From PCC-6802 sp943367755 (GTDB lineage: Bacteria > Cyanobacteriota > Cyanobacteriia > Pseudanabaenales > Pseudanabaenaceae): a stretch of DNA of 64,000 bases. Position 1 is the first letter of the stretch; each line of letters opens with the position of its first letter. The position numbers and the translations under genes are program-made. Positions 26,995 to 35,357 of this stretch are shown here, piece after piece. The stretch is taken from assembly GCA_943367755.1 (NCBI GenBank), contig CALRKB020000026.1, positions 1-64,000 of the forward strand. Reading direction: 5' to 3'. The notes below the pieces were generated by a model that did not search any database, was not told the DNA's origin, and saw nothing but the letters and a program-made list of their open reading frames with translations.

Positions 26995-28626
26995 ATGGCA
27001 AAGCGAATTATTTATAACGAAGACGCTCGTCGTGCACTTGAGCGTGGCATGGATATCCTGACGGAAGCTGTAGCCGTTACCCTTGGTCCCAAGGGCAGAA
27101 ACGTCGTGCTTGAGAAAAAGTTTGGGTCTCCTCAAATCATCAATGATGGCGTCACGATTGCTAAAGAAATTGAGCTAGAAGATCACGTCGAAAACACAGG
27201 TGTTGCCCTAATTCGTCAAGCTGCCTCGAAAACTAATGACGCTGCTGGTGATGGTACGACTACCGCTACAGTGCTAGCCCACGCGATCGTTAAAGAAGGT
27301 ATGCGCAACGTTGCCGCTGGTGCGAATGCGATTTCGGTCAAGCGCGGTATTGATAAAGCTGCTGCCTTCCTGGTAGAAAAGATTGCCGCTCATTCCCGTC
27401 CAGTCGAATCCTCTACCGCGATCGCCCAGGTCGGTACGATCTCCGCTGGTAACGACGAGCAAGTCGGTAAAATGATTGCCGAAGCTATGGACAAGGTGGG
27501 CAAAGAAGGCGTGATTTCGCTAGAAGAAGGTAAGTCTATGACTACCGAACTAGAAATCACCGAAGGTATGCGTTTTGATAAGGGTTATATTTCTCCCTAC
27601 TTTGTCACCGATGCTGAGCGCATGGAAGCTGCCATGGACGATCCAGCAATTTTGATCACCGACAAGAAGATCGGTCTCGTTCAAGAACTGGTTCCCGTAC
27701 TAGAGCAAGTAGCTCGTGCTGGCCGTCCTCTGATGATTATTGCCGAGGATATCGAAAAAGAAGCTCTGGCTACCCTAGTGGTCAACCGCTTGCGTGGCGT
27801 GCTGAACGTATGCGCAATCAAAGCTCCTGGCTTTGGCGATCGCCGTAAAGCAATGCTCGAAGATCTAGCCATTCTGACCGGTGCTCAAGTAATCACCGAA
27901 GATGCTGGCCTGCGTCTCGATGCTGTGAAGCTTGAGTCCTTGGGTCGCGCTCGTCGCATCACCGTGACTAAGGACAGCACCACAATTGTGGCTGATGGCA
28001 ACGAAGTTGCCGTCAAGAATCGTTGCGAGCAAATCCGCCGTCAGATCGAAGAAAGCGATTCTTCCTTTGACAAGGAAAAGCTGCAAGAACGTCTAGCTAA
28101 GCTAGCTGGTGGCGTTGCCGTGATCAAAGTTGGTGCTGCCACCGAAACTGAAATGAAGGATCGCAAGCTCCGCCTTGAAGACGCAATCAACGCAACTAAG
28201 GCAGCCGTAGAAGAAGGCATTGTGCCTGGTGGCGGTACTACTTACGCGCATCTCGCACCAGAACTGGAAGCTTGGGCAACCAAGAACCTGACTGGTGAAG
28301 AGCTAACTGGTGCTCTGATTGTTGGCCGCGCTCTCACTTCACCCGTAAAGCGGATTGCCGAAAATGCTGGTCATAACGGTGCCGTGATTGCCGAGCGCGT
28401 CAAAGAGAAGGACTTCAACACTGGCTTTAATGCTATGACTGGTCAGTTTGAAGATATGTTTGCCGCTGGTATTGTCGATCCTGCCAAGGTAACTCGCTCT
28501 GCGCTGCAAAATGCGGCGTCGATCGCTGGCATGATCCTGACAACTGAGTGCATTGTAGTTGATAAGCCAGAGAAGGATGCTGCACCTGCCGCAGGCGGTA
28601 TGGGCGGCGGTGACTACGACTACTAA
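26995..28626 (+). CDS. groEL: Chaperonin GroEL (GroEL1)
   Basis: The 543-residue ATP-dependent folding chamber subunit has GDGTTTATVLAHAI in the nucleotide site, VEEGIVPGGGTTY near the C-terminal hinge and a C-terminal tail GGMGGGDYDY in place of the longer GGM repeats of E. coli. Linkage to groES and CIRCE marks it as the GroEL1 paralogue. Codon use is more biased than in neighbours, as expected of a highly expressed gene. Confidence 0.97.
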   Translation: MAKRIIYNEDARRALERGMDILTEAVAVTLGPKGRNVVLEKKFGSPQIINDGVTIAKEIELEDHVENTGVALIRQAASKTNDAAGDGTTTATVLAHAIVKEGMRNVAAGANAISVKRGIDKAAAFLVEKIAAHSRPVESSTAIAQVGTISAGNDEQVGKMIAEAMDKVGKEGVISLEEGKSMTTELEITEGMRFDKGYISPYFVTDAERMEAAMDDPAILITDKKIGLVQELVPVLEQVARAGRPLMIIAEDIEKEALATLVVNRLRGVLNVCAIKAPGFGDRRKAMLEDLAILTGAQVITEDAGLRLDAVKLESLGRARRITVTKDSTTIVADGNEVAVKNRCEQIRRQIEESDSSFDKEKLQERLAKLAGGVAVIKVGAATETEMKDRKLRLEDAINATKAAVEEGIVPGGGTTYAHLAPELEAWATKNLTGEELTGALIVGRALTSPVKRIAENAGHNGAVIAERVKEKDFNTGFNAMTGQFEDMFAAGIVDPAKVTRSALQNAASIAGMILTTECIVVDKPEKDAAPAAGGMGGGDYDY

Positions 28627-28652
28627 TTAGTTTCACTCCTGTAAACAACTCC

Positions 28653-28685
28653 AATAGGGATGCGATATTGCGTCCCTATTTTTGA
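28653..28685 (+). terminator. Intrinsic terminator of groESL
   Basis: AATAGGGATGC (28653-28663) pairs with GCGTCCCTATT (28670-28680), giving an 11-bp stem with one G-T wobble and a GATATT loop. It is followed by TTTGATT. It lies 27 bases past the groEL stop. Confidence 0.85.
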
Positions 28686-28697
28686 TTATCCATGAGC

Positions 28698-30059
28698 CTA
28701 TAAATCCGCTAATAGTCTTGTCTTTCTCAGGAGAAAGGTCAAAACTGTCTCTTGGTGAGAGAGAATATCGGCGTTAATCTCCATCCCAGCTTGAATTGGA
28801 TATTGACGATCGCCTTTCTCCAAATAGGGCTTTTCTGGTTGGATGGTTACTTCGTAGTACGGAGTCGCTACACCGATTTCATTACTCGGCACACTACTCT
28901 GTGCATTACCAGGTGTAGAGATCGCATCGGGCGATCGCGCCCTAATAGCGCCGTTGAGCGTGCCATACTCCGGGTAAGGATAGGCCGCAACTCGTAGTTG
29001 TACCCTGCCCTCCTGACAGTCTGCGACATGTTCTGTTTGACAGATTTGAATTTTGCCGATATCTCGCGATGATACTAGCGCCTTCACAATGAGTGGAGTA
29101 TGCCCAGGCGCAATTTGGGCGATCGCCGCACCAGTCTGTACCATCTGACCGGGATTGCGCAGATCGAGTTTGAGCACCGTACCATCGATTGGCGCGACAA
29201 TCGTGCTCTTTTGCAGATCGAGCTGAATCTTTTGCAGTTCCTGGCGATCGCGACTGAGTTGATTCTTTAGATCGATTTGTCGGCCGAGCAAGCGATCTCG
29301 CTCTTGATGCAATGCTGCCAGTGAAATATTGCCCCTAGATTCTTCCTGCTCAATTTGCTCTAGCGCGATCGCAACTGGGGCATCACTGGGGTCAAGCGCC
29401 GCTTTTACTTTTGCGAGATGAGCTTGGGCAATTTTGAATGCCTGTTCCTTTTCTCGAATTTGCAGATCGGCAATGGCACCAGTATTTACCAACTTTTGAT
29501 ATCGCTGCATCTCTATTTTCGCCATCTCCAGTGCAGATGCAGCTTCTTGGAGGTCTGCCTTCGTAGTAATTTGTCGATCTCGGTAGTCCCGCCGACTCTG
29601 ACTGAGCGCCACTTGAGCAGAGACAACTGTACGATCCATCAAGTTAGCTGCAGATGTTATCTGTCGATTTAGATCGACAATTTGGGTGGCTATTTGAGTC
29701 AGTTGTGCCTGACTGCTTTGAATGGCTACCTCTAGCTGCCTTTGCTTGGTCTGGAGTTGGTAATTATCAATTGTGGCGATCGCCTCTCCCTGTTTTACTA
29801 CCTGGTTTTCTCGTACGCGGATATTGCTCACAATCCCTTCAGTTGCTGATTGGACGAGCCGTATTTCCCCGGTCGGACGAATTGTGCCAGAGACTCTGAC
29901 ACTAGGGGTATACCGAATAACTGCTGCCAGGGTAACTGTTGCCACAAATACAGTAGAAATACACAGTCCACCCATCACCGTCCATCGACCAAGCGGAGGC
30001 AGAAATTCTTCACTTTGAATGGGTTTTAAAAAATCAAAACTGGATTCCTTAGCCATCAT
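28698..30059 (-). CDS. HlyD family membrane-fusion protein (type I secretion adaptor)
   Basis: The 453-residue protein has a cytosolic N-terminus, one membrane segment at about 26-48, a split biotinyl-lipoyl domain (SATEGIVSNIRVRENQVVKQGE and DGTVLKLDLRNPGQMVQTG) flanking a coiled-coil hairpin of about 190 residues, and a C-terminal beta domain. It links an inner-membrane ABC exporter to an outer-membrane channel. The partner is probably the C39 exporter at 32354-34498. A TGATCC-N16-CGTA promoter-like site lies about 70 bases upstream. No TolC-like gene is in the window. Confidence 0.9.
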   Translation of the reverse strand: MMAKESSFDFLKPIQSEEFLPPLGRWTVMGGLCISTVFVATVTLAAVIRYTPSVRVSGTIRPTGEIRLVQSATEGIVSNIRVRENQVVKQGEAIATIDNYQLQTKQRQLEVAIQSSQAQLTQIATQIVDLNRQITSAANLMDRTVVSAQVALSQSRRDYRDRQITTKADLQEAASALEMAKIEMQRYQKLVNTGAIADLQIREKEQAFKIAQAHLAKVKAALDPSDAPVAIALEQIEQEESRGNISLAALHQERDRLLGRQIDLKNQLSRDRQELQKIQLDLQKSTIVAPIDGTVLKLDLRNPGQMVQTGAAIAQIAPGHTPLIVKALVSSRDIGKIQICQTEHVADCQEGRVQLRVAAYPYPEYGTLNGAIRARSPDAISTPGNAQSSVPSNEIGVATPYYEVTIQPEKPYLEKGDRQYPIQAGMEINADILSHQETVLTFLLRKTRLLADL

Positions 30060-30129
30060 TAAGCACCATTAACCACCATAGATTGCAGTCAATGCCTTTG
30101 CATCCCATACCGACCCACAACACTATAGT

Positions 30130-30155
30130 TACGCCGAAGGTCTAGTTTCGGATCA
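30130..30155 (-). promoter_or_regulatory. Putative ECF promoter for the hlyD-type gene
   Basis: On the minus strand, TGATCC (-35) and CGTA (-10) are 16 bases apart, with the CGTA about 70 bases before the ATG at 30059. The -35 flank ATTGTGATCCG is identical to that before the leader-peptide gene. It is one of four such sites in the island. Assignment to the neighbouring ECF sigma factor is inference. Confidence 0.65.
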
Positions 30156-30185
30156 CAATAAATTGTAAAAATTACTGCCAGACAG

Positions 30186-30211
30186 TGATCCAAGTGGTTT
30201 TGGCCGCCGTA
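30186..30211 (+). promoter_or_regulatory. Putative autoregulatory ECF promoter for the sigma factor gene
   Basis: TGATCC (30186-30191) and CGTA (30208-30211) are separated by exactly 16 bases, about 140 bases upstream of the sigma ATG. It is divergent from the hlyD site 30 bases away. ECF sigma factors commonly transcribe their own gene. Confidence 0.65.
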
Positions 30212-30353
30212 TACACTAGTAAGTAACAACTACTAATTTAAGTTGTAGTTATTCTTAGATAGCCGCTAACGTGCTGAAATGAGGAGATAAGTAGCATTTT
30301 CTTCCAGGAGAAAGTAGAAAACGGGTTAGGGAAAGCTCTGATTTTTTGGTTAA

Positions 30354-30950
30354 ATGAGATCCAATTCACTACCAGCTTACTTTGAATCTCCTGTGGAAAA
30401 ACCACCCTCCGATCTAGAGCTGTTTCGGGCGCTAAAAGCAAAACACTCCCCTATTTTGGAGCAGTTATATGACTGCTACGGAGATCTCATGTATAGTCTG
30501 GCATGGCAAATACTCAGAAATCACCAAGAGGCAGAAGACCTGATTCAAGAGGTGTTTCTGAACCTGTGGCGAAACTGTACTTACAACCCGGAACGGGGAT
30601 CGCTCAAAAATTTCCTGATGGTAATGGTGCGATCGCGGGCGATCGATCGCTTGCGCTCCCAAAAGAAAACCCTAAATATGCTAGAGCGATCAGGTAAGGA
30701 GATTGACGCTAGACAGCCTAGCAGAGTTCCCCTAGAGGTGGCAGCTTCCGATGAAATCGCTCAACGCGTCCGCGCAGCGCTAGAAGATTTACCCGACAAG
30801 CAGCGTAAAGCGCTAGAAATGGCCTACTTTGGAGGACTAACTCAACAGGAAATATCCCAGCACCTGGATGTTTCTGTTGGCACTGTTAAAAGTTGGTTTC
30901 GATTGGGGTTTACCAAGCTAAGACAATCACTACAAGACCTGATGAGCTAG
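30354..30950 (+). CDS. ECF (group 4) RNA polymerase sigma factor
   Basis: The 198-residue protein has region 2 at about 25-95 (YDLMYSLAWQIL-type core helix and AEDLIQEVFLNLW) and region 4 at about 135-195 (LPDKQRKALEMAYFGGLTQQEISQHLDVSVGTVKSW helix-turn-helix). There are no regions 1.1 or 3, so it is an ECF sigma resembling SigK/RpoE types. Its anti-sigma gene follows after 7 bases. The four shared promoter-like sites nearby define a plausible target set: itself, the hlyD-type gene, the leader peptide/exporter and the RTX gene. Confidence 0.92.
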   Translation: MRSNSLPAYFESPVEKPPSDLELFRALKAKHSPILEQLYDCYGDLMYSLAWQILRNHQEAEDLIQEVFLNLWRNCTYNPERGSLKNFLMVMVRSRAIDRLRSQKKTLNMLERSGKEIDARQPSRVPLEVAASDEIAQRVRAALEDLPDKQRKALEMAYFGGLTQQEISQHLDVSVGTVKSWFRLGFTKLRQSLQDLMS

Positions 30951-30957
30951 ACATTCT

Positions 30958-31701
30958 ATGCCTGAATCCTCCTCCCAACAACCATTACCCGAATACCTGG
31001 AAGAATTAACGGCAGGCTATGTCCTTAATGCGCTCTCCCCTGAGGAAACAGCAGAATTCGAACGTTACCTCCAGGAAAATCCAGAATTGATTACCCGCAT
31101 AGGACAGTTGCAGGAAGTTATGGGACTGATGGCACACGTTCCGCCTAGGGTAACTGCACCTCCCCATCTGAAGACAAAGATTATGGGGGCAGTACGATCT
31201 TCTATAGCTGAATCGCCCCGATCTATACGATTACCTAAAATTAGTTGGGAGAAAATTGCGATCGCCGCCATTGCTGTAGCAACTCTAGCACTTGGGCTTG
31301 ACAATTATTACTTGCGCCAAAAACTTGCTTCGGTCGAGATGACGACTGACAGCCATCAAGAGGTAGAAACTTATGTGTTTGACCTCAAGGGCACGCCTGT
31401 TGCGGTAAACGCCTCAGGGAATGTTGTATTGGACTTACACACTGGCAAAGCTTTACTCGCCCTCCAAAATCTGCCGACCTTACCAGAAGGGGAGGCATAT
31501 CACTTATGGGCATTTACCCAGGATAAAAAAATTCTTTGTGGCAAGTTCAATACTACTCCAAGCGGTCAAATTGTCAGTGTATTGCCAGTACCCGTTAAAG
31601 AATACAGTAGCACTGTGAAGTTTATGCGGATATCGCGGGAATCGATCGCTACCACTCCTAACCCCAAGAAAAAAGCCCTCGTCATGACAAGCGAATCATA
31701 A
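30958..31701 (+). CDS. RskA-type membrane anti-sigma factor
   Basis: The 247-residue protein has an N-terminal cytosolic anti-sigma domain (PEYLEELTAGYVLNALSPEE, lacking the zinc-binding HxxxCxxC), one membrane segment at about 97-115 and an extracytoplasmic RskA C-terminal domain (LPEGEAYHLWAFTQDKK). It should hold the upstream sigma factor at the membrane until an envelope signal triggers release. The 7-base gap indicates cotranscription. Confidence 0.9.
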   Translation: MPESSSQQPLPEYLEELTAGYVLNALSPEETAEFERYLQENPELITRIGQLQEVMGLMAHVPPRVTAPPHLKTKIMGAVRSSIAESPRSIRLPKISWEKIAIAAIAVATLALGLDNYYLRQKLASVEMTTDSHQEVETYVFDLKGTPVAVNASGNVVLDLHTGKALLALQNLPTLPEGEAYHLWAFTQDKKILCGKFNTTPSGQIVSVLPVPVKEYSSTVKFMRISRESIATTPNPKKKALVMTSES

Positions 31702-32057
31702 CAGGAAGGCCACCAAAACCTTGCTGTTTCAGAGTTGTGTGTTTAATCGCAAAAAAAATTTCAACTATTGTGATCCGGAATTAGGATAGCTCCGTAATAT
31801 CGACAGAAGGTTACATAGTACTTGTGAATCAATTGGTGAATCTAATGCTTGATCGTATTTACCTTGGGAATGATGAAGTTGGATTCTCGGCAAAATCACT
31901 GGTTCCAAGTCAGCAAGGGATTCTGTGTGATCGCTATTCGATCAATTTCTTATAGCATTTCACCCGTTTTCCCTTCATCAATAGCTAGCTTGATGAGATC
32001 TGACTCTGAATATGTAACCTTCTATTCGAGACAACATAATTTTTTAGGGAGAACCCC
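31702..32057. other. Long leader region before the peptide gene
   Basis: The 356-base gap contains the TGATCC-N16-CGTA site at 31771. From the predicted start near 31803 the transcript would have an untranslated leader of about 255 bases. I see no convincing gene in it (a weak open frame at 31849-32061 lacks a good start and composition) and no recognised riboswitch. Confidence 0.5.
31771..31796 (+). promoter_or_regulatory. Putative ECF promoter for the leader-peptide/exporter unit
   Basis: TGATCC (31771-31776), 16 bases, then CGTA (31793-31796). The 11-mer ATTGTGATCCG is shared exactly with the hlyD site. It lies just downstream of the anti-sigma gene and reads toward the peptide and C39 exporter genes. 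Confidence 0.65.
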
Positions 32058-32189
32058 ATGAAAGATAATCAAAAGAGCAAACTTCTTGTCGAACTTACCC
32101 CTGCAGAAGCATCTGCTATCAATGGCGGAAAGAACGGTGCTGACGATCCAGTCGGTCATGATGCTGGTCATGGCAAAGGTCATCGTTAG
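32058..32189 (+). CDS. Double-glycine leader peptide, bacteriocin-like precursor
   Basis: The 43-residue ORF starts ATG 32058 behind a good ribosome binding site (TTAGGGAGAACCCC). Residues 8-24 form an amphipathic leader, KLLVELTPAEASAINGG, ending in Gly-Gly, the processing signal of C39 peptidases. The predicted 19-residue product is KNGADDPVGHDAGHGKGHR: no Cys, Ser or Thr, four His and five Gly. Its exporter with C39 domain begins 164 bases downstream. The product could be a small secreted peptide, signal or metal-binding peptide, with function unknown. Confidence 0.8.
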   Translation: MKDNQKSKLLVELTPAEASAINGGKNGADDPVGHDAGHGKGHR

Positions 32190-32353
32190 CCTGCTTAGCC
32201 TATCGGTAGAAGAGGCTTGAAGGCTTCTTGCTATTCAGAGGATGGGAGCCGATCGATATAGTTATGTTTGGCTTCCATCATCTTGCGGTCAGTCGTCATG
32301 GACTGGTCGCAAATTACTTTCTGTAGTGCGGAAGGATAAAAAATTGTTGGAGA

Positions 32354-34498
32354 ATGAAGTACCAGAACATCCTACAGCATAGTGAAGAAGATTGTGGTGC
32401 TGCTTGTTTGGCCTCGATCTCCAAATATTATGGGCGGAACTTTAGCATCAGCCATATCCGCGAGGCAGTCGGTACTGGGCAACTAGGCACGACAATGCTC
32501 GGTCTAATTCAAGGGTCGGAGACACTGGGATTCAACTCCAGAGGTGTTAAAGCAGACCCACAAATCCTGGATGAGATTGGGGAACTGCCTCTACCAGCCA
32601 TTATTCACTGGCAAGGGAATCACTACGTAGTTTTCTACGGACAGCGAGGGCAAAACTATGTCATTGCCGATCCAGCAGTTGGGATTCTCTATCTTTCTAG
32701 GAAAGAACTATTAGCGAGTTGGACGCAAGGCGTAACGCTCTTATTAGAGCCAGATCCACTCCGCTTCACAGCGCAAGAGGACGATCCGATCGCAGGCTTC
32801 TGGCGGTTTCTCCATCCCGTCTGGAATTATCGCTCTATCCTGGCCGAGGCGTTACTGATTAATCTCATACTAGGATTACTCTCGCTTGCCTTACCATTTT
32901 TGATTCAAATTCTCACTGATGATGTATTGGTGCGGGGCGATCGCCAATTGCTGGTGGGAATTGTCACGGCTGTGGCGGTAATGCAGCTCATGAGTAGTAG
33001 CTTGCAGCTCGTGCAATATAATCTAATTGCTCACTTTGCCCAACGGCTGGAGTTGGGACTGATCCTGGAATTTGGACGCAAAATTTTACGCTTGCCACTC
33101 TCATACTATGAATCCCACCGCAGTGGTGAAATTGTCAGTCGTTTGCGAGATATTGAAGAGATTAATCAGCTAGTTTCCCAGGTTGTGGTGAGTTTACCCA
33201 GCCAACTGTTTGTGGCGGTCATATCTCTGGGCTTAATGCTGTACTACAGCGGGAAATTGGTGGCTTTGGCGATCGTGATCGCGGCGTTTATGACGATATC
33301 GACAATTGTGTTGCTACCCGTACTGCGCCAAAGAATTCGCAAGTTATTGGTTATAGAGGCAGAAAATCAAGGTGTTTTGGTGGAGACGTTTAAGGGAGCA
33401 CTCACCGTCAAAACCACAAATGCTGCTCCGCAGTTTTGGGAGGAATTTCAAAGTCGATTTGGTCGCTTAGCCAATGTCACATTTAAAACAATTCAAATTG
33501 GCATTATCAATCGCACGTTCTCCATTTTTGTAGCGGGAATGGGCAATGTAATTCTGCTCTGGTTTGGCAGTCACTTGGTAATTAATCGAGAACTTAGCAT
33601 CGGGCAACTACTGGCATTCAACACCATGAATGCTAACTTCCTAGTATTCCTCAATGTCGTTATCCGCTTTGTCAGTGATTTTATTCGTGCGAATACCGCA
33701 GTCCAGCGACTTGCCGAAGTGATTGATTCTACTCCTGAGACCCAAGCTCTTGCTCCCAAACCCTGGGTTGTCATTCCTAGCGATGCGGATATTACTTGTA
33801 CAAAGCTTAATTATCACTATGCTGGCAGAGTTAGCCTGCTGACAGATTTTTCTTTAACCATTCCGGGTGGTAAGATCGTTGCCCTGATTGGTAGATCTGG
33901 CTGTGGTAAAAGCAGTTTGGCGAAACTAATTGCCAGCCTGTATGCTCTGCAATCTGGCAATATCCGTATCGGCATCTATAATCTGCCAGATCTCGCCCTC
34001 GATTGTCTCCGCCAGCAAGTAGTTCTGATTCCACAAGAACCTCATTTTTGGAGCCGTTCTATTCTAGAAAATTTTCGTTTGGGCTCTCCGCACGTATCAT
34101 TTGAACAAATTGTGCACGCTTGTCAAATTGCTGAAGCTGATGAGTTTATTAGCAATCTGCCAGACAAATACCAAACAGTGCTGGGTGAGTTTGGTGCGAA
34201 TATTTCCGGTGGGCAACGGCAGCGACTGGCGATCGCGAGGGCCATTGTTAGCGATCCGCCCATCCTGATTTTGGATGAATCGACGGCTGGCCTCGACCCT
34301 GTCAGCGAAGCCCAAGTGCTCGATCGATTATTATTACATCGCCAGGGTAAGACAACCATTCTGATCAGTCACCGTCCCAGGGTAATTAATCGAGCTGATT
34401 GGATCGTATTTCTAGATCGCGGGGAGTTAGTATTAGAAGGAACTCTCCGCGATCTGCGCGATAAACCTGGTAATCACTTAGATTTTCTGCTCCCATAA
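32354..34498 (+). CDS. C39 peptidase-containing ABC exporter (PCAT)
   Basis: The 714-residue protein has an N-terminal C39 protease at about 1-135, with oxyanion Gln8, Cys14 (EEDCGAACL), His in IIHWQGNHYVVF and Asp in VIADPAVG. Six membrane segments at about 165-440 and an ABC ATPase follow (Walker A IGRSGCGKSS, signature ISGGQRQRLAIARAI, Walker B ILILDES). It should cleave after Gly-Gly and export the product together with the HlyD-type adaptor. The peptide encoded just upstream is the obvious substrate. Whether it also exports the RTX protein is open. Confidence 0.95.
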   Translation: MKYQNILQHSEEDCGAACLASISKYYGRNFSISHIREAVGTGQLGTTMLGLIQGSETLGFNSRGVKADPQILDEIGELPLPAIIHWQGNHYVVFYGQRGQNYVIADPAVGILYLSRKELLASWTQGVTLLLEPDPLRFTAQEDDPIAGFWRFLHPVWNYRSILAEALLINLILGLLSLALPFLIQILTDDVLVRGDRQLLVGIVTAVAVMQLMSSSLQLVQYNLIAHFAQRLELGLILEFGRKILRLPLSYYESHRSGEIVSRLRDIEEINQLVSQVVVSLPSQLFVAVISLGLMLYYSGKLVALAIVIAAFMTISTIVLLPVLRQRIRKLLVIEAENQGVLVETFKGALTVKTTNAAPQFWEEFQSRFGRLANVTFKTIQIGIINRTFSIFVAGMGNVILLWFGSHLVINRELSIGQLLAFNTMNANFLVFLNVVIRFVSDFIRANTAVQRLAEVIDSTPETQALAPKPWVVIPSDADITCTKLNYHYAGRVSLLTDFSLTIPGGKIVALIGRSGCGKSSLAKLIASLYALQSGNIRIGIYNLPDLALDCLRQQVVLIPQEPHFWSRSILENFRLGSPHVSFEQIVHACQIAEADEFISNLPDKYQTVLGEFGANISGGQRQRLAIARAIVSDPPILILDESTAGLDPVSEAQVLDRLLLHRQGKTTILISHRPRVINRADWIVFLDRGELVLEGTLRDLRDKPGNHLDFLLP

Positions 34499-34554
34499 AG
34501 TTTTGGGGAACTTTTGAGGAGCAGAGTGAAATTTGGGAGTAAATCAACTAGCTT

Positions 34555-35259
34555 CTAAACAAATAGAACATCTAAAGAAAGATCGATGTTCGATGTATCT
34601 TGGAAAATAGCAACAAGATCGTTATTGTCACTGCGTCGCAGCAAGGCATCTGGTGACGATGTACCAACCACATTCTCAAACTCTAGTTTGTAGCTAGAAG
34701 AGCTGCCAGATAATTGAATTTTGTCGCCCTCTGCACTCGAAAAGTCTAAAATCAAGGCATTAGAGCTATCCAGACTGTAGAAAGCACCATTGAGATCGCC
34801 AAGGATAAAAACATCAGCACCCAGAGATCCTTGTAAGGTGTCGATTTCATTACCTCCACCAAATCCATTCAGGGTATCGCTGCCTCTGCCACCAAACAGG
34901 CTGTCATCGCCTGCACCACCAATTAAATCATCGGCACCTCTGCCACCAAACAGGCTATCATCACCAATTTCACCACCGATGTGATCGCTGCCCTGTCCAC
35001 CAAAGAGGCTGTCATCGCCACCGTTGCCCTGTATATCATCTTGACCAGATCCACCATGAAAGATTTCACCGCCCTCTGTCCCAAAGAAATGGTGGTTACC
35101 TCTGTCATCAATTTCAAAGTGGTTGCCATTGTCATCAACTGAAGAGTGATTACCGCTGTCGTCAACTTGAGAGTGGTTACCGCTGTCATCAACTGAAGAG
35201 TGGTTACCGCTGTCATCAACTGAAGAGTGGTTACCGTTGTCATCACTGGAACTTGACAT
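34555..35259 (-). CDS. Small RTX-type calcium-binding protein with N-terminal His/Asp nonapeptide repeats
   Basis: The product has 234 residues. Residues 6-59 are six tandem 9-residue units, D-D-[SNR]-G-N-H-x-x-[VIF]. Residues 63-150 carry RTX nonapeptides (GGxGxDxLxGG, for example GGAGDDSLFGGRGSD). The C-terminal 80 residues form a beta-rich secretion-type domain ending SLDVLFV. Secretion by a type I system is expected by family. It has its own TGATCC-N16-CGTA site 44 bases upstream and converges with the exporter gene, 56 bases from its end. Confidence 0.85.
   Translation of the reverse strand: MSSSSDDNGNHSSVDDSGNHSSVDDSGNHSQVDDSGNHSSVDDNGNHFEIDDRGNHHFFGTEGGEIFHGGSGQDDIQGNGGDDSLFGGQGSDHIGGEIGDDSLFGGRGADDLIGGAGDDSLFGGRGSDTLNGFGGGNEIDTLQGSLGADVFILGDLNGAFYSLDSSNALILDFSSAEGDKIQLSGSSSSYKLEFENVVGTSSPDALLRRSDNNDLVAIFQDTSNIDLSLDVLFV
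35083..35244. repeat. Six 27-bp tandem repeats in the RTX gene
   Basis: The repeats encode the D-D-x-G-N-H nonapeptides. The central copies are nearly identical at DNA level (GTCATCAACTGAAGAGTGG per unit on the plus strand) and the two 3' copies have diverged. This suggests recent unit duplication. Confidence 0.85.
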
Positions 35260-35302
35260 TGTGTTTCTCCTTACTTATTCGATTAGAGCTATCTGTACTT
35301 AA

Positions 35303-35328
35303 TACGAAGCTCCTAGATAGAAGGATCA
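35303..35328 (-). promoter_or_regulatory. Putative ECF promoter for the RTX gene
   Basis: On the minus strand, TGATCC (35328-35323), 16 bases, then CGTA (35306-35303). The CGTA ends 44 bases before the ATG, giving a short leader with an AAGGAG ribosome binding site. Spacing is identical to the three other sites in the island. Confidence 0.65.
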
Positions 35329-35357
35329 ACTTTTGCGCGGAAAATTTGAAGGAAACT

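Noticed and set aside
30238..30441. 67-codon minus-strand frame between hlyD and the sigma gene
   Set aside because: Overlaps the sigma factor start and the divergent promoter region and shows no protein-like features.
31849..32061. Open frame of 70 codons in the leader of the peptide gene
   Set aside because: No ribosome binding site, a TTG-type start, erratic composition, and overlap of its end with the start of the well-supported leader-peptide gene.
32190..32353. Possible attenuator hairpin (AGAAG…CTTCT) between the peptide and exporter genes
   Set aside because: Only a 5-bp stem with an 11-base loop and no T-run, so not convincing as a terminator.
35083..35244. 27-bp repeats considered as a CRISPR or regulatory array
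   Set aside because: They are in frame, have no spacers and encode a regular nonapeptide in the RTX gene.
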